A model generated the notes under the pieces. That model was not told the DNA's origin. It made no database searches and saw nothing but the letters and a program-made list of their open reading frames with translations. Of a DNA stretch of 10,770 nucleotides, positions 1-7,700 are shown piece after piece (position 1 is the stretch's first letter; each line of letters opens with the position of its first letter). Source of the stretch: Cyanobacteria bacterium UBA8156 (GTDB taxonomy: Bacteria; Cyanobacteriota; Cyanobacteriia; Pseudanabaenales; Pseudanabaenaceae). The stretch is taken from contig DMPD01000107.1 of assembly GCA_003456125.1 (NCBI GenBank), positions 1 through 10,770 of the forward strand, written 5' to 3'. A program made the position numbers and the translations under genes.

Positions 1-279
1 ATGAACGGGTTTAACGTGAATCCAACCGGGAAGGGTACGTTTGGGTTTAGCCATTTTGCGGAAACGTGGAACGGGCGGATGGCCATGCTGGGACTGGTGG
101 CGGGCTTTGCGACGGAAGTGGCGACCGGGAAGGGAATTTTGGCTCAGGTCGGCATTACTTCAACGGGGGGCGGGCTGTTGACGGCGCTGTTTTTGACGGG
201 GTTCACGGTGGCCGCCATGGTGGGCTATTACGCTGTGGGCATGGCGATCGCCCCCAATCCGGAGTCCCAGGATTCCTAA
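1..279 (+). CDS. High-light-inducible (Hlip/CAB-like) chlorophyll-binding protein with a second hydrophobic helix
   Basis: This is a 92-residue thylakoid protein of the Hlip (small CAB-like) family. Such proteins bind chlorophyll and carotenoid and protect photosystem or chlorophyll-synthesis complexes under strong light. The family signature ExxNGRxAMxG is visible at residues 21-31 (E21, N24, G25, R26, A28, M29, G31) and lies in a first hydrophobic helix at about 21-39. After a Gly/Thr-rich linker comes a second hydrophobic stretch at about 57-82, then a short polar tail. Classic cyanobacterial Hlips are roughly 50-70 residues with one helix, so the second helix is an addition worth noting. 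The ATG is the first base of the window, so the ribosome binding site is not visible and a longer N-terminus cannot be excluded. The gene converges with the LysR gene, and a hairpin follows its stop. The family call is firm from the motif; the exact target complex is unknown. Confidence 0.85.
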   Translation: MNGFNVNPTGKGTFGFSHFAETWNGRMAMLGLVAGFATEVATGKGILAQVGITSTGGGLLTALFLTGFTVAAMVGYYAVGMAIAPNPESQDS

Positions 280-289
280 GGCGCTGTGG

Positions 290-329
290 GTAGCGAGCGG
301 CAAGCTCCCCACCACGACCCGCTCGCTAC
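290..329. terminator. Strong hairpin between convergent genes, probable bidirectional terminator
   Basis: A perfect 11-bp inverted repeat has arms GTAGCGAGCGG (290-300) and CCGCTCGCTAC (319-329) around an 18-nt loop. It starts 10 nt after the Hlip stop codon and ends 22 nt from the stop of the convergent LysR gene, where a shared terminator is expected. No T-run follows on either strand, so it is not a canonical intrinsic terminator. It may instead stabilise 3' ends or block read-through. A 7-bp direct repeat GGATTCC (270-276 and 330-336) flanks it. Confidence 0.55.
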
Positions 330-351
330 GGATTCCAATCCCTGGGGGTGT

Positions 352-1314
352 TCATCGGATTGTTAACGGTTTCAGGACGGGGGCATCCGACCACGCGATC
401 GCCCGGCGGGCAATTTCGGTGCCTTCGGTGAACAAGTATTCCAGGAAGGTGAGGGCCACAATCGAGGGGTGTTTGTCCTTGAGGGTCACCACATACCACT
501 GATTGTCAATGGGAAACCCCTCCACATCCAAAATCGCAAACTGATGGGTTTCGCCGTCGAGGGCCAGGGTGTGGCGGGACAGCACCGAGATGCCCAGACC
601 ACCGGCGATCGCCTGTTTGATGGTTTCATTGCCGGAGAGTTCCATTTTGACCTGGAGGGTAATCCCGGCCCGATCGAAGAGTTTTTGCACCGAGCGGCGG
701 GTACCGGAGCCGCTTTCGCGCATGATGAACGATTCGTTCGCCAATTGGCTGAGGGGAATCCGGGTTTGGCCGGCCAGGGAATGTTCCCGCGGGGCCAACA
801 CAATCAGGGGGTTTTCGAGGAAGGGACGGGCATCCAATTCCGGGATGGGGGGCACCTGACTCATGATGTACAGGTCATCCCGATTTTCGGCCATTCGCAA
901 TTCAATCTGATCGTGGTTGGTGACCTCCAGGAAAATTTCAATGCCGGGGTAACGGTGGCAAAAGGGCCCCAACAACCGGGGCACAATGTACTTGGCGGTG
1001 GTCACCACAGCCAAACTGAGGCGCCCTTGCTTCAATCCCTTGAGGTCGGCCACGGTCATATCAAACCGATTCAGGTGTGCAAAAATATCCTGACAGGTGG
1101 CATACAGCTGCCGGCCCGCTTCCGTAAGGTAGAGTTTTTTGCCGATTTGCTCGAATAGGGGCAGCCCCACCAACTTGGTCAGCTGCTTGATTTGCATCGA
1201 CACGGTGGGCTGGGTCAGGTACAGTTCTTCCGCCGCGCGGGTGAAACTGCTGTGACGGGCCGCCACTTCAAATACCTTGAGCTGGTGCAGGGTGACTTGC
1301 CGCACGATCGCCAA
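352..1314 (-). CDS. LysR-family transcriptional regulator, NdhR/CmpR (CcmR) clade
   Basis: This is a 320-residue DNA-binding regulator. The N-terminal winged helix-turn-helix covers about residues 6-65 (TLHQLKVFEVAARHSSFTRA, then the recognition segment near LTQPTVSMQIKQL). An effector-binding domain of the LysR type follows from about residue 92 to 300. The N-terminal half closely resembles the cyanobacterial regulators NdhR/CcmR and CmpR as I know them. These control inorganic-carbon uptake genes and sense metabolites such as 2-oxoglutarate or 2-phosphoglycolate. It is less like RbcR. I cannot decide between NdhR and CmpR by eye, so no symbol is given. The longest start is TTG at 1314; an in-frame GTG at 1305 gives 317 residues. 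An AAGGG at about 1330-1334 lies rather far upstream of either. It follows coaE on the same strand after 124 nt that includes an inverted repeat, so it probably has its own, possibly autoregulated, promoter. Confidence 0.92.
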   Translation of the reverse strand: MAIVRQVTLHQLKVFEVAARHSSFTRAAEELYLTQPTVSMQIKQLTKLVGLPLFEQIGKKLYLTEAGRQLYATCQDIFAHLNRFDMTVADLKGLKQGRLSLAVVTTAKYIVPRLLGPFCHRYPGIEIFLEVTNHDQIELRMAENRDDLYIMSQVPPIPELDARPFLENPLIVLAPREHSLAGQTRIPLSQLANESFIMRESGSGTRRSVQKLFDRAGITLQVKMELSGNETIKQAIAGGLGISVLSRHTLALDGETHQFAILDVEGFPIDNQWYVVTLKDKHPSIVALTFLEYLFTEGTEIARRAIAWSDAPVLKPLTIR

Positions 1315-1334
1315 ACGATAGGTTTTCTGCCCTT

Positions 1335-1369
1335 AACTATAGCTCTTTTCTTTGGACTTCTCTATAGTT
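1335..1369. promoter_or_regulatory. Inverted repeat AACTATAG / CTATAGTT in the LysR-gene promoter region
   Basis: AACTATAG (1335-1342) and CTATAGTT (1362-1369) form a perfect 8-bp inverted repeat with a 19-nt spacer. The repeat lies 21-55 nt upstream of the TTG start of the LysR gene. It is AT-rich in a GC-rich neighbourhood. On the minus strand the proximal arm reads TATAGT, which could serve as a -10 box, so a protein on the repeat would cover the promoter. LysR regulators commonly bind dyads upstream of their own genes. Assigning this one as an autoregulatory operator is inference. Confidence 0.4.
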
Positions 1370-1438
1370 CGTCTCGATTTATGCACGCCAACCGCCGTTT
1401 ATCCCACGGCAACGCCAAGATTGTCGAGCATCGGGATT

Positions 1439-2023
1439 TTACGGTGGGTGGGGCAGACGTTGGGTGACTTGGGCGACAGCCCGATCGATTTGGGCGTAGA
1501 GGTGGGGCAGGTCTTGGCAATTGTCCAATACGAGATCGGCTTGCTGGGCTTTGGTGGCGAGGGGCCATTGGGCGGCCAGACGGGCTTCGATGTGGGCGGG
1601 AGACCAGCCGTGTCTTTGGGCGGCCCGTTGCCGTTGTTGGGCGGGCGTACAAAACACCACCCACACTTCGTTGATCAGGTCTACCATGTGGGCTTCCCAG
1701 AGCAGGGGCACATCCAAGATCCCCAGGGGTTCCGCACTACCAACCGCGGATTGGAGGCGATCGCGCACGTAGGGGTGCAACAGAGTTTCGAGCCAGTGCC
1801 GTTCGGCGGCATCAGCAAACACAATTTCGGCGATCGCCCCCCGGTTCAGGGTACCGTCTGGGTTTCGCACCGATGGGCCGTAGCGCTCCTGTACTTGGGC
1901 GGTGTGCAGGGCCAGACCCTCGGCCGCTAGGCGATCGGCATCCCACACCGGCAGACCGTGGCGATCGCGCAGGTAGCGGGCCGCAGTGCTCTTGCCGGAG
2001 GCGAGCCCCCCGGTCAACCCCAC
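1439..2023 (-). CDS. coaE: Dephospho-CoA kinase
   Basis: This cytosolic enzyme of 194 residues, close to the usual 200, phosphorylates the 3'-hydroxyl of dephospho-CoA, the last step of coenzyme A synthesis. The P-loop G-L-A-S-G-K-S-T is at residues 6-13. The family motifs DAD (28-30), LLHP (81-84), DVPLLWE (104-110) and LDN near 166-168 follow in the expected order. The start is GTG at 2023, which puts the P-loop right at the N-terminus as in homologues. No in-frame ATG, GTG or TTG occurs in the few codons upstream. The gene begins 13 nt after the stop of the upstream membrane protein gene on the same strand, so the two are probably co-transcribed and perhaps translationally coupled. The stop is TAA. 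No strong terminator follows; only a 5-bp stem (1394-1398 with 1406-1410) is visible in the 124 nt before the LysR gene. Confidence 0.95.
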   Translation of the reverse strand: MGLTGGLASGKSTAARYLRDRHGLPVWDADRLAAEGLALHTAQVQERYGPSVRNPDGTLNRGAIAEIVFADAAERHWLETLLHPYVRDRLQSAVGSAEPLGILDVPLLWEAHMVDLINEVWVVFCTPAQQRQRAAQRHGWSPAHIEARLAAQWPLATKAQQADLVLDNCQDLPHLYAQIDRAVAQVTQRLPHPP

Positions 2024-2036
2024 GGTGTAGGCCAGG

Positions 2037-3092
2037 TTAGGACTCCCGGTAGGCTTTGCGGATCAGGCGATCGCCCGCGAAGGTAGCATTGACGGTGAAG
2101 TTGCCTTGGCTCCAGCTCACGACCACCGGCTGCTTTTGGATATTCGTGGTTTCCCTTGGCGGTTGGGCTTTGGGGTTGGCAAAATCCGCCAGGGGACGCA
2201 CCGGCGTTGGGGCGACCATTGGTTTGCCTTCGCCCCCCAAGATGCTGGTGACTTGGCGGTAACCCATGCCTTGGGAGAGGCACAGGTAGTTGGTTTTGTT
2301 GACACCGGGCAAAAACGCACAGCGGTAGCGTTGGCTACTCAGCGTGGTGTCGTGGTTGCCAGCGGGCAGACGGGATAGGCTGATGGGAGCCATGGAAATG
2401 GCGTTGATGCCGCTCAAGACCACCAGGGCCACCACGAAAAACACCGCCAAATCTTCGATGAGGGCTTTGACGTAATTGCGCCGGTGCCGCCGCCGCTGGG
2501 ATTCCCAGAGTTGGTGATAGCGCTCCGCCCACGGAAACGTATCGATCCAATCCAGGGTTTCGCCGAATTTTGCTTGGAGAAAAACGCCGGTTTGCACGAG
2601 AGCGCCTTTGGGGTCGCGCACCGCACGGGTACCGAGGCGGCCGGCCTGCTGCCAGGTTTCGGGGGTGGTCAGCCAATGGCGGGCGCGGGCCACCAGGGCA
2701 CTGCCGGGATAGGTGCCCCGCCGCCGGACGGTTTGGCCCCGCCGTTCCGGTCGGGCGATCGCCGCCACCGGGGCTTCGTAGGTGACCGCAAACCCTTGCT
2801 GCCACAGAACGGTAACTTCATCGGGGGCCAAAAATTCCAGTTCGATCTGCCGTACCCCCACCAACGGCAACCGGCTCAAAAATTCTTGCAAGGCCTCGGC
2901 AATGACCTCCAACTGGGCAGCCGTGGCCTCCTCGAGGGCATAGACCGTCAACGACAGGGTTTGGCGATCGAATTGAAACCGGGTGCGTTCCGGGGCGATC
3001 GCCTCCAGCCGATCGGTTAGAAAGCCGACGGCGATTTGACGGAGTTTCTGCCGTGCCGCTTCCTCTTGAAGATTGAGCTTCACCGTCTTCAT
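2037..3092 (-). CDS. One-pass membrane protein with a BamE/DUF3862-like C-terminal domain, function unknown
   Basis: I do not recognise this 351-residue protein as a characterised family. It has no signal peptide. Residues 1-210 look soluble and are probably cytoplasmic, with an Arg-rich stretch (about 114-126) and a basic run just before the membrane helix (QRRRHRRNYVK, 199-209). One transmembrane helix lies at about 212-234. By the positive-inside rule the last 115 residues then face the periplasm or lumen. That part contains C258 and C271, which could pair, and a pattern of the BamE/SmpA or DUF3862 type: QGMGYRQVTSILGG near 274-287, then VVVSWSQGNFTVNATF and a final basic strand ending at 351. 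The fold is inferred from this pattern only. The ATG at 3092 has an AAGGAA ribosome binding site (3102-3107) 9 nt away. It diverges from ycf46 and is followed 13 nt later by coaE. Confidence 0.85.
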   Translation of the reverse strand: MKTVKLNLQEEAARQKLRQIAVGFLTDRLEAIAPERTRFQFDRQTLSLTVYALEEATAAQLEVIAEALQEFLSRLPLVGVRQIELEFLAPDEVTVLWQQGFAVTYEAPVAAIARPERRGQTVRRRGTYPGSALVARARHWLTTPETWQQAGRLGTRAVRDPKGALVQTGVFLQAKFGETLDWIDTFPWAERYHQLWESQRRRHRRNYVKALIEDLAVFFVVALVVLSGINAISMAPISLSRLPAGNHDTTLSSQRYRCAFLPGVNKTNYLCLSQGMGYRQVTSILGGEGKPMVAPTPVRPLADFANPKAQPPRETTNIQKQPVVVSWSQGNFTVNATFAGDRLIRKAYRES

Positions 3093-3157
3093 GGTCGTGG
3101 ATTCCTTATCCTGGGCGCCAGCATATAATACCCACGACGCTTCAAAAGTTACGCAGG
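3093..3157. promoter_or_regulatory. Divergent promoter region between the membrane protein gene and ycf46
   Basis: The 65-nt spacer between two divergent start codons holds a perfect TATAAT on the plus strand (3124-3129), 28 nt before the ycf46 ATG. An overlapping TATTAT on the minus strand (reverse complement of 3125-3130) lies about 32 nt before the start of the membrane protein gene. Neither has a good -35 hexamer at 16-18 nt, which suggests activator-dependent or weak promoters. Because the two -10 boxes share bases, the polymerases would compete. The assignment rests on motif match and position only. Confidence 0.5.
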
Positions 3158-4633
3158 ATGTTTGCCGCTGAGCTACGGTTGATGCTGCGGGCCCGCTACC
3201 CGGTGTTGGGGTTGTCGGCCCTCGAAGAGGAACGGGCCGAACAGGCCGTCACCGCCGTGGCCAAGGATTTGGGGCGCGCCGTGTACCTCTGGGATTTTGT
3301 CGAAGGCTATCAAGCCAATCCCACCGACAGCGGTTTTGCCAAACGCAATCCGCTCCAGGCGTTGGAATTTGTGGAAAAAATTCCCCAGGGGGCGGTGTTC
3401 ATCCTCCGGGATTTCGATCGCTTTTGGGAAGACTTGGCGGTGGCCCGCAAACTCAAGAATTTGTACCGCCGGTTGCAGGGGGAACCCCAAAACCTGATTG
3501 TGTTGGGCCCGGATATCCAAGTCCCGACCAACCTCCGGGAAATGGTCTCGCTGTTTCCGTTCCCTTTGCCCACGGCCGCGGAAATCCGGCAGGAGGTGGG
3601 CCGGCTGGCGCCCAATTTGCCGGCGGCTTTGCAGGCGGAGCTGACGCGGGCTGCCCAAGGCTTGTCGTTGGATCGCGTGCGGCGGGTGATGGCCCGGGGC
3701 TTGGCAGAACGCGGGGAACTCAACGTCGAGGATATCGAAGCCCTGCTGGCGGAAAAACGGGAAACCCTCCGCCAAACCCAAATTTTGGATTTCTTTCCCG
3801 CCACAACGGAATGGAACGACATTGGCGGCCTGGACAACCTCAAGGAATGGTTGTTGCGGCGGGGGCAGGCTTTTGCCGACAGTGCCCGGCGCTACGGCTT
3901 GCCCTATCCCAAGGGGCTGTTGTTGGCGGGGATTCAGGGTACGGGCAAATCCCTCACGGCCAAGGCGATCGCCCACCGCTGGCACCTGCCCCTGTTGCGG
4001 CTGGATGCGGGGCGGTTGTTTGGCGGTCTGGTGGGCGAAAGCGAAGGCCGCACCCGACAGGCGATTCAATTGGCGGAGGCCCTGGCTCCTTGTGTGTTGT
4101 GGATTGACGAAATCGACAAAGCGTTTGCCGGAGCCCGGGGGCAAGGCGATGGGGGCACCAGCGCCCGTGTGCTGGCCACCCTCTTGACCTGGATGGCGGA
4201 AAAAACCTCGCCGGTGTTTGTGGTGGCGACCGCCAACGATGTCCAGCAATTGCCGCCGGAATTGTTGCGGAAAGGACGGTTTGACGAAATCTTTTTTGTG
4301 GGGCTGCCCGATCGCCGCGATCGCGCCCAGATTTTTCAGGTGCACCTCACCAAGTACCGCCCCCAGTCCTGGCAGACCTACGACATAGAACGCTTGGCGG
4401 CGGAAACCCCCGACTTTTCGGGGGCCGAAATTGAACAGGCGATCGTCGAAGCCATGCACTTCGGCTTCAGCCAAAACCGCGACTTTACCAGCGAAGATAT
4501 CCTATTGGCCGCCAGTGAGGTAGTGCCCCTCGCCAAGACGGCCCAAGCGGAAATCGAACGGTTGCAGGCCTGGGCCGCGGCCGGGAAAGCCCGGATGGCG
4601 GCTCGCTCCACCTTGCCCTTTGGCGATCGCTAA
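3158..4633 (+). CDS. ycf46: Ycf46-type AAA+ ATPase (Slr0374 homologue)
   Basis: This 491-residue soluble AAA+ protein matches the cyanobacterial and red-plastid Ycf46 family, usually about 500 residues. The family has been linked to regulation of CO2 utilisation in Synechocystis (Slr0374), but its substrate is not known. The N-terminal domain (about 1-205) is family-specific. The AAA+ core runs from about 215 to 400: DIGGLDNLKEWLLRRG at 221-236, Walker A GIQGTGKS at 258-265, Walker B CVLWIDEID at 312-320, sensor 1 ATAN ending at N360, an arginine-finger region RKGRFDE at 371-377 (R374), and the sensor 2 helix SGAEIEQ at 421-427. All catalytic residues are present. The chosen ATG at 3158 keeps the conserved pattern of the N-terminus; GCAGG touches it directly, so the ribosome site is poorly spaced. 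An internal ATG at 3182 is possible but less likely. It diverges from the membrane protein gene and converges on chlH. Confidence 0.93.
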   Translation: MFAAELRLMLRARYPVLGLSALEEERAEQAVTAVAKDLGRAVYLWDFVEGYQANPTDSGFAKRNPLQALEFVEKIPQGAVFILRDFDRFWEDLAVARKLKNLYRRLQGEPQNLIVLGPDIQVPTNLREMVSLFPFPLPTAAEIRQEVGRLAPNLPAALQAELTRAAQGLSLDRVRRVMARGLAERGELNVEDIEALLAEKRETLRQTQILDFFPATTEWNDIGGLDNLKEWLLRRGQAFADSARRYGLPYPKGLLLAGIQGTGKSLTAKAIAHRWHLPLLRLDAGRLFGGLVGESEGRTRQAIQLAEALAPCVLWIDEIDKAFAGARGQGDGGTSARVLATLLTWMAEKTSPVFVVATANDVQQLPPELLRKGRFDEIFFVGLPDRRDRAQIFQVHLTKYRPQSWQTYDIERLAAETPDFSGAEIEQAIVEAMHFGFSQNRDFTSEDILLAASEVVPLAKTAQAEIERLQAWAAAGKARMAARSTLPFGDR

Positions 4634-4651
4634 CCCCCACCCGATTTGGTT

Positions 4652-4734
4652 TTGTCTTTGGTTTTGTCTTTTTTGTCTTTGGTGGATTTGTCTTTGGTGA
4701 ACTTGTCTTTCGGTGAATTTGTCTTTCGGTGAAC
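4652..4734. repeat. Degenerate tandem repeat of TTGTCTTT between the ycf46 and chlH stop codons
   Basis: Six copies of TTGTCTTT begin at 4652, 4664, 4673, 4688, 4703 and 4719, spaced 12, 9, 15, 15 and 16 nt apart. The last three form a clearer 15-16 bp unit, TTGTCTTT(C)GGTGAA plus one base. The array fills most of the 114 nt between the convergent stops (4633 and 4748) and is almost pure pyrimidine/G on the plus strand and A-rich on the minus strand. It codes for nothing in frame with its neighbours. It probably arose by slippage. Its U-rich plus-strand transcript, including a T6 run near 4669-4674, may help end ycf46 transcription, but I see no hairpin. Confidence 0.8.
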
Positions 4735-4747
4735 CGGAGAGAGGAGA

Positions 4748-7700
4748 CTACGCTACACCTTCGATCCGATCTTCCAACTCCTGATACAACTCCCGCAGGC
4801 GATCGAGGTTTTCGGCACTGGTTTCCCAGTAGCCCCGCCCGTTCACCTCCAGCAAGGTTCCCACCATCTTCCGGAAAGAGTTCGGATTCAGGTTTTTGAG
4901 GCGATCGCACATGGCCTGGTCTTTGACATACACTTCGTTCACGTCTTCGTAAACCCAGTTGTCTACCGCCCCAGCCGTGGCCGACCAGCCCATGGTGTTC
5001 ACCAACCGTTTTGAGATTTCGCGCACCCCTTCGTAACCGCTGTTCAGCATCCCTTCGTACCATTTTGGATTCAGGAGTTTGGTGCGGGTGTCGAGACGCA
5101 CGGTCTCGCTGGTGGTACGCACCTGGGCGTTGGCGGTGGTGGTGTCCGCCATGTAGGCCGTTGGTTGCTTTCCATCTTGCCGCAACCCCGCAATCACTTT
5201 GGTGGGATCGGAATCAAAGTAGTGGGAAACATCCGTCAAACTGATTTCCGAAGAATCCAGATTCTGGAAGGTGACATCCACTTTCTTGAGGGTGGATTCG
5301 TACAGTGCCCGCTGTTGGGTGTTGGTGAACTCGGCGCTGAAGGCAAAGGATTTGCGCGATAGGTACATCTGTTGCAAATCCTCTTCGCTCTCCCAGGTGC
5401 TGTTCTCGACGGCCAGGTTCACGTTGGCCGAATAGGAACCGGCGGCATTGCCAAACACCCGCGTGGCCGCTTGCCGTACGGTCAACCCCAATTCCTCAGC
5501 CTGTTGCAGAGCGTGTTTGCGAATGTAGTTCTGCTCCAGGGGCTCCTCGGCTTCCGCCGCCAACTTCACCGCCCGATCGATCAAATCCATCTGGTTCACA
5601 AACAAATCCCGGAAGACCCCCGAACAGTTCACCACCACATCAATACGGGGCCGCCCCAATTCTTCGAGGGGAATCAATTCCAGTTTGTTCACCCGTCCCA
5701 ACGAATCGGTTTTGGGCCGCACCCCTAACATGCTCAAGACTTGGGCCAAAGATTCGCCATAGGTTTTGATGTTGTCGGTGCCCCACAGCACGACGGAAAT
5801 GGTTTCGGGATAAACCCCGCCGTTTTCGGCTTTCTGCCGGGCCAACAGGCGATCGACCACCACCTGGGCCGCTTGCACCGCCGCGCTGGTGGGAATTGAA
5901 TTGGGATCGAGGGCGTGCATGTTCTTGCCGGTGGGCAACACCAACGGGTTGCGGATGGGATCGCCCCCCGGACTCGGCTCGATGTAGTTCCCCTCCAAAG
6001 CTTGAATCAAGCCCCCCAATTCGTTGTCGGCCACAATCTGCTTCAGGCAAAATTCCAAAAACCCAAACAACGGTTTCAAGTCTTCGGCGTTGACGTTGGC
6101 ATAGCCCGCGCTTTGCAAAGCCGCCAACCACGGCTCTTTCTTGCCCATGTTGAAGAAGTTCAGCACCGCCAGCCGGGAAACGCGATCGCCCGCTTCGGCG
6201 GTGGCCTCCACCAAGGCGTGCACTCCCTGCCGCGCCGCCGCCCGCAGGTTGGCCAGCAGGTCTACATCCGCCAAAATCCCCCGATCGCTGTTTTGGTAGA
6301 TTTCCTCAATCTCCCGGCCCACGCTCTCCGCCAAAATCCGCAACAAGGATTTGAGTCCGTCTTCGGCGCGATCGAAGCTGGCGATGCTGGTCAGCACATC
6401 GGTGACATCCCCGATTTTGGGCGCGTCTCCGACCACGTGCAAGCCACAGGGCAGCACCCGCGCTTCGATTTCCATCAATTTGCTGTACACCAACCCAATG
6501 ACGTTGTCCCGCTCTTCGAGGGTCATGTCTTTGGCATCTTGCTCCGGCAGGGGCACATCCTTATCCAAGTTGGTGAGGCGCACCTTATCGGCGATCGCGT
6601 TGGCAATGCCGATGCCCCGTCCCCCCAACCGCAGTTCCTTGTAGGAGGCAATGAGTTCACTCAGTTCCTGCAACCCCCGACTGAGTCCGGCGTTTTCGGG
6701 GGCCGGCGTGAGGTAGGTGATGGTGGTGGCATAGCCCCGCCGCTTGGCGATCGTCCCTTCGGACGGGTTGTTGACGGCATAGTAATAAATGTTGGGCAAA
6801 TCCCCAATCAAACTATCGGGATAACATTCGCCGGACATCCCCACCTGTTTGCCGGGCATGAATTCCAAGGAGCCGTGGGTGCCAAAGTGCAACACCGCGT
6901 CCGCCTGCCAGATTTTTTTCAGGTAGGTGTAGTAGGCGGCAAAGCCATGGTGGGGCGACGCCGATTTGCTGAACAACAACCGCATGGGGTCCCCTTCGTA
7001 GCCAAAGGTGGGTTGTACCCCCACAAACACGTTGCCGTAGTGTTTGCCGAACACCAACAGGTTTTGCCCGTCGGAGTTGAGGGTGCCCGGGGCCGGGCCC
7101 CACTGGGCGGCAATGCTCTCGTAATCGGCGGTGTGGGCTTCGTATTCCCGCACGTTCATCCGATAGGCGATGTTGAGTTCCGGACTGCCGGCCAAGGCGT
7201 TGGGGTTGTGCAAAATCTCGTTCATCAATTCGGCAGAGGTGCCGGGCAACCCCTGCACGTCGTAGCCATTGCCCATCAACGACTGCAACACCCGGTGAAT
7301 CGAGGCGAACACATCCAGATAGGCCGCCGTACCCACGTTCCCCTTGTCTGGGGGGAAACTGAAAACCGTGATCGCGATTTTCTTCTCGTGCCGGGCTTTG
7401 CGCCGTAGGTTGCCCCACTTGATCGCCCGGCTGGCAATGGTTTCGATCCGATCGCTCAGGGCGATCGCCCGGCCGGTGGCCCCGTCCCGCCCCGACAACA
7501 CAATGGGATCGACCGCGCCATCCAACTCCGGCAGCGCCACCTGCAGCGCCACTTGCACCGGGTGCAACCCCAAATCGCTGTCCTGCCATTCCTCCGTGGT
7601 TTGGAACACCAAGGGCAACGCCACCATGTAGGGCCGGTTCAGCTTGGCCAAAGCGGCGATCGCCTTGGGGTGATCCTGGCGGGCGGGGCCCCCCACCAAG

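Noticed and set aside
469..1158. Plus-strand open frame opposite the LysR gene
   Set aside because: It is antisense to a well-conserved regulator and no motif is visible.
1394..1410. Possible coaE terminator, stem GCCGT/ACGGC
   Set aside because: Only 5 bp, no T-run in the minus-strand transcript direction; chance is likely in GC-rich DNA.
3173..4474. Long open frame (433 codons) on the minus strand opposite ycf46
   Set aside because: It lies wholly antisense to a clear AAA+ ATPase with all motifs, has no recognisable domain, and is rich in Gln/Gly/His/Pro as expected of a GC-rich antisense frame.
4485..5063. Lys/Pro/Thr-rich frame through the TTGTCTTT array
   Set aside because: The repeated peptide is only the translation of the tandem array. 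The rest overlaps ycf46 and chlH out of frame.
5915..7408. Long open frame (497 codons) on the plus strand opposite chlH
   Set aside because: It is fully inside the unbroken chlH gene, has no known domain, and shows the same low-complexity antisense composition.
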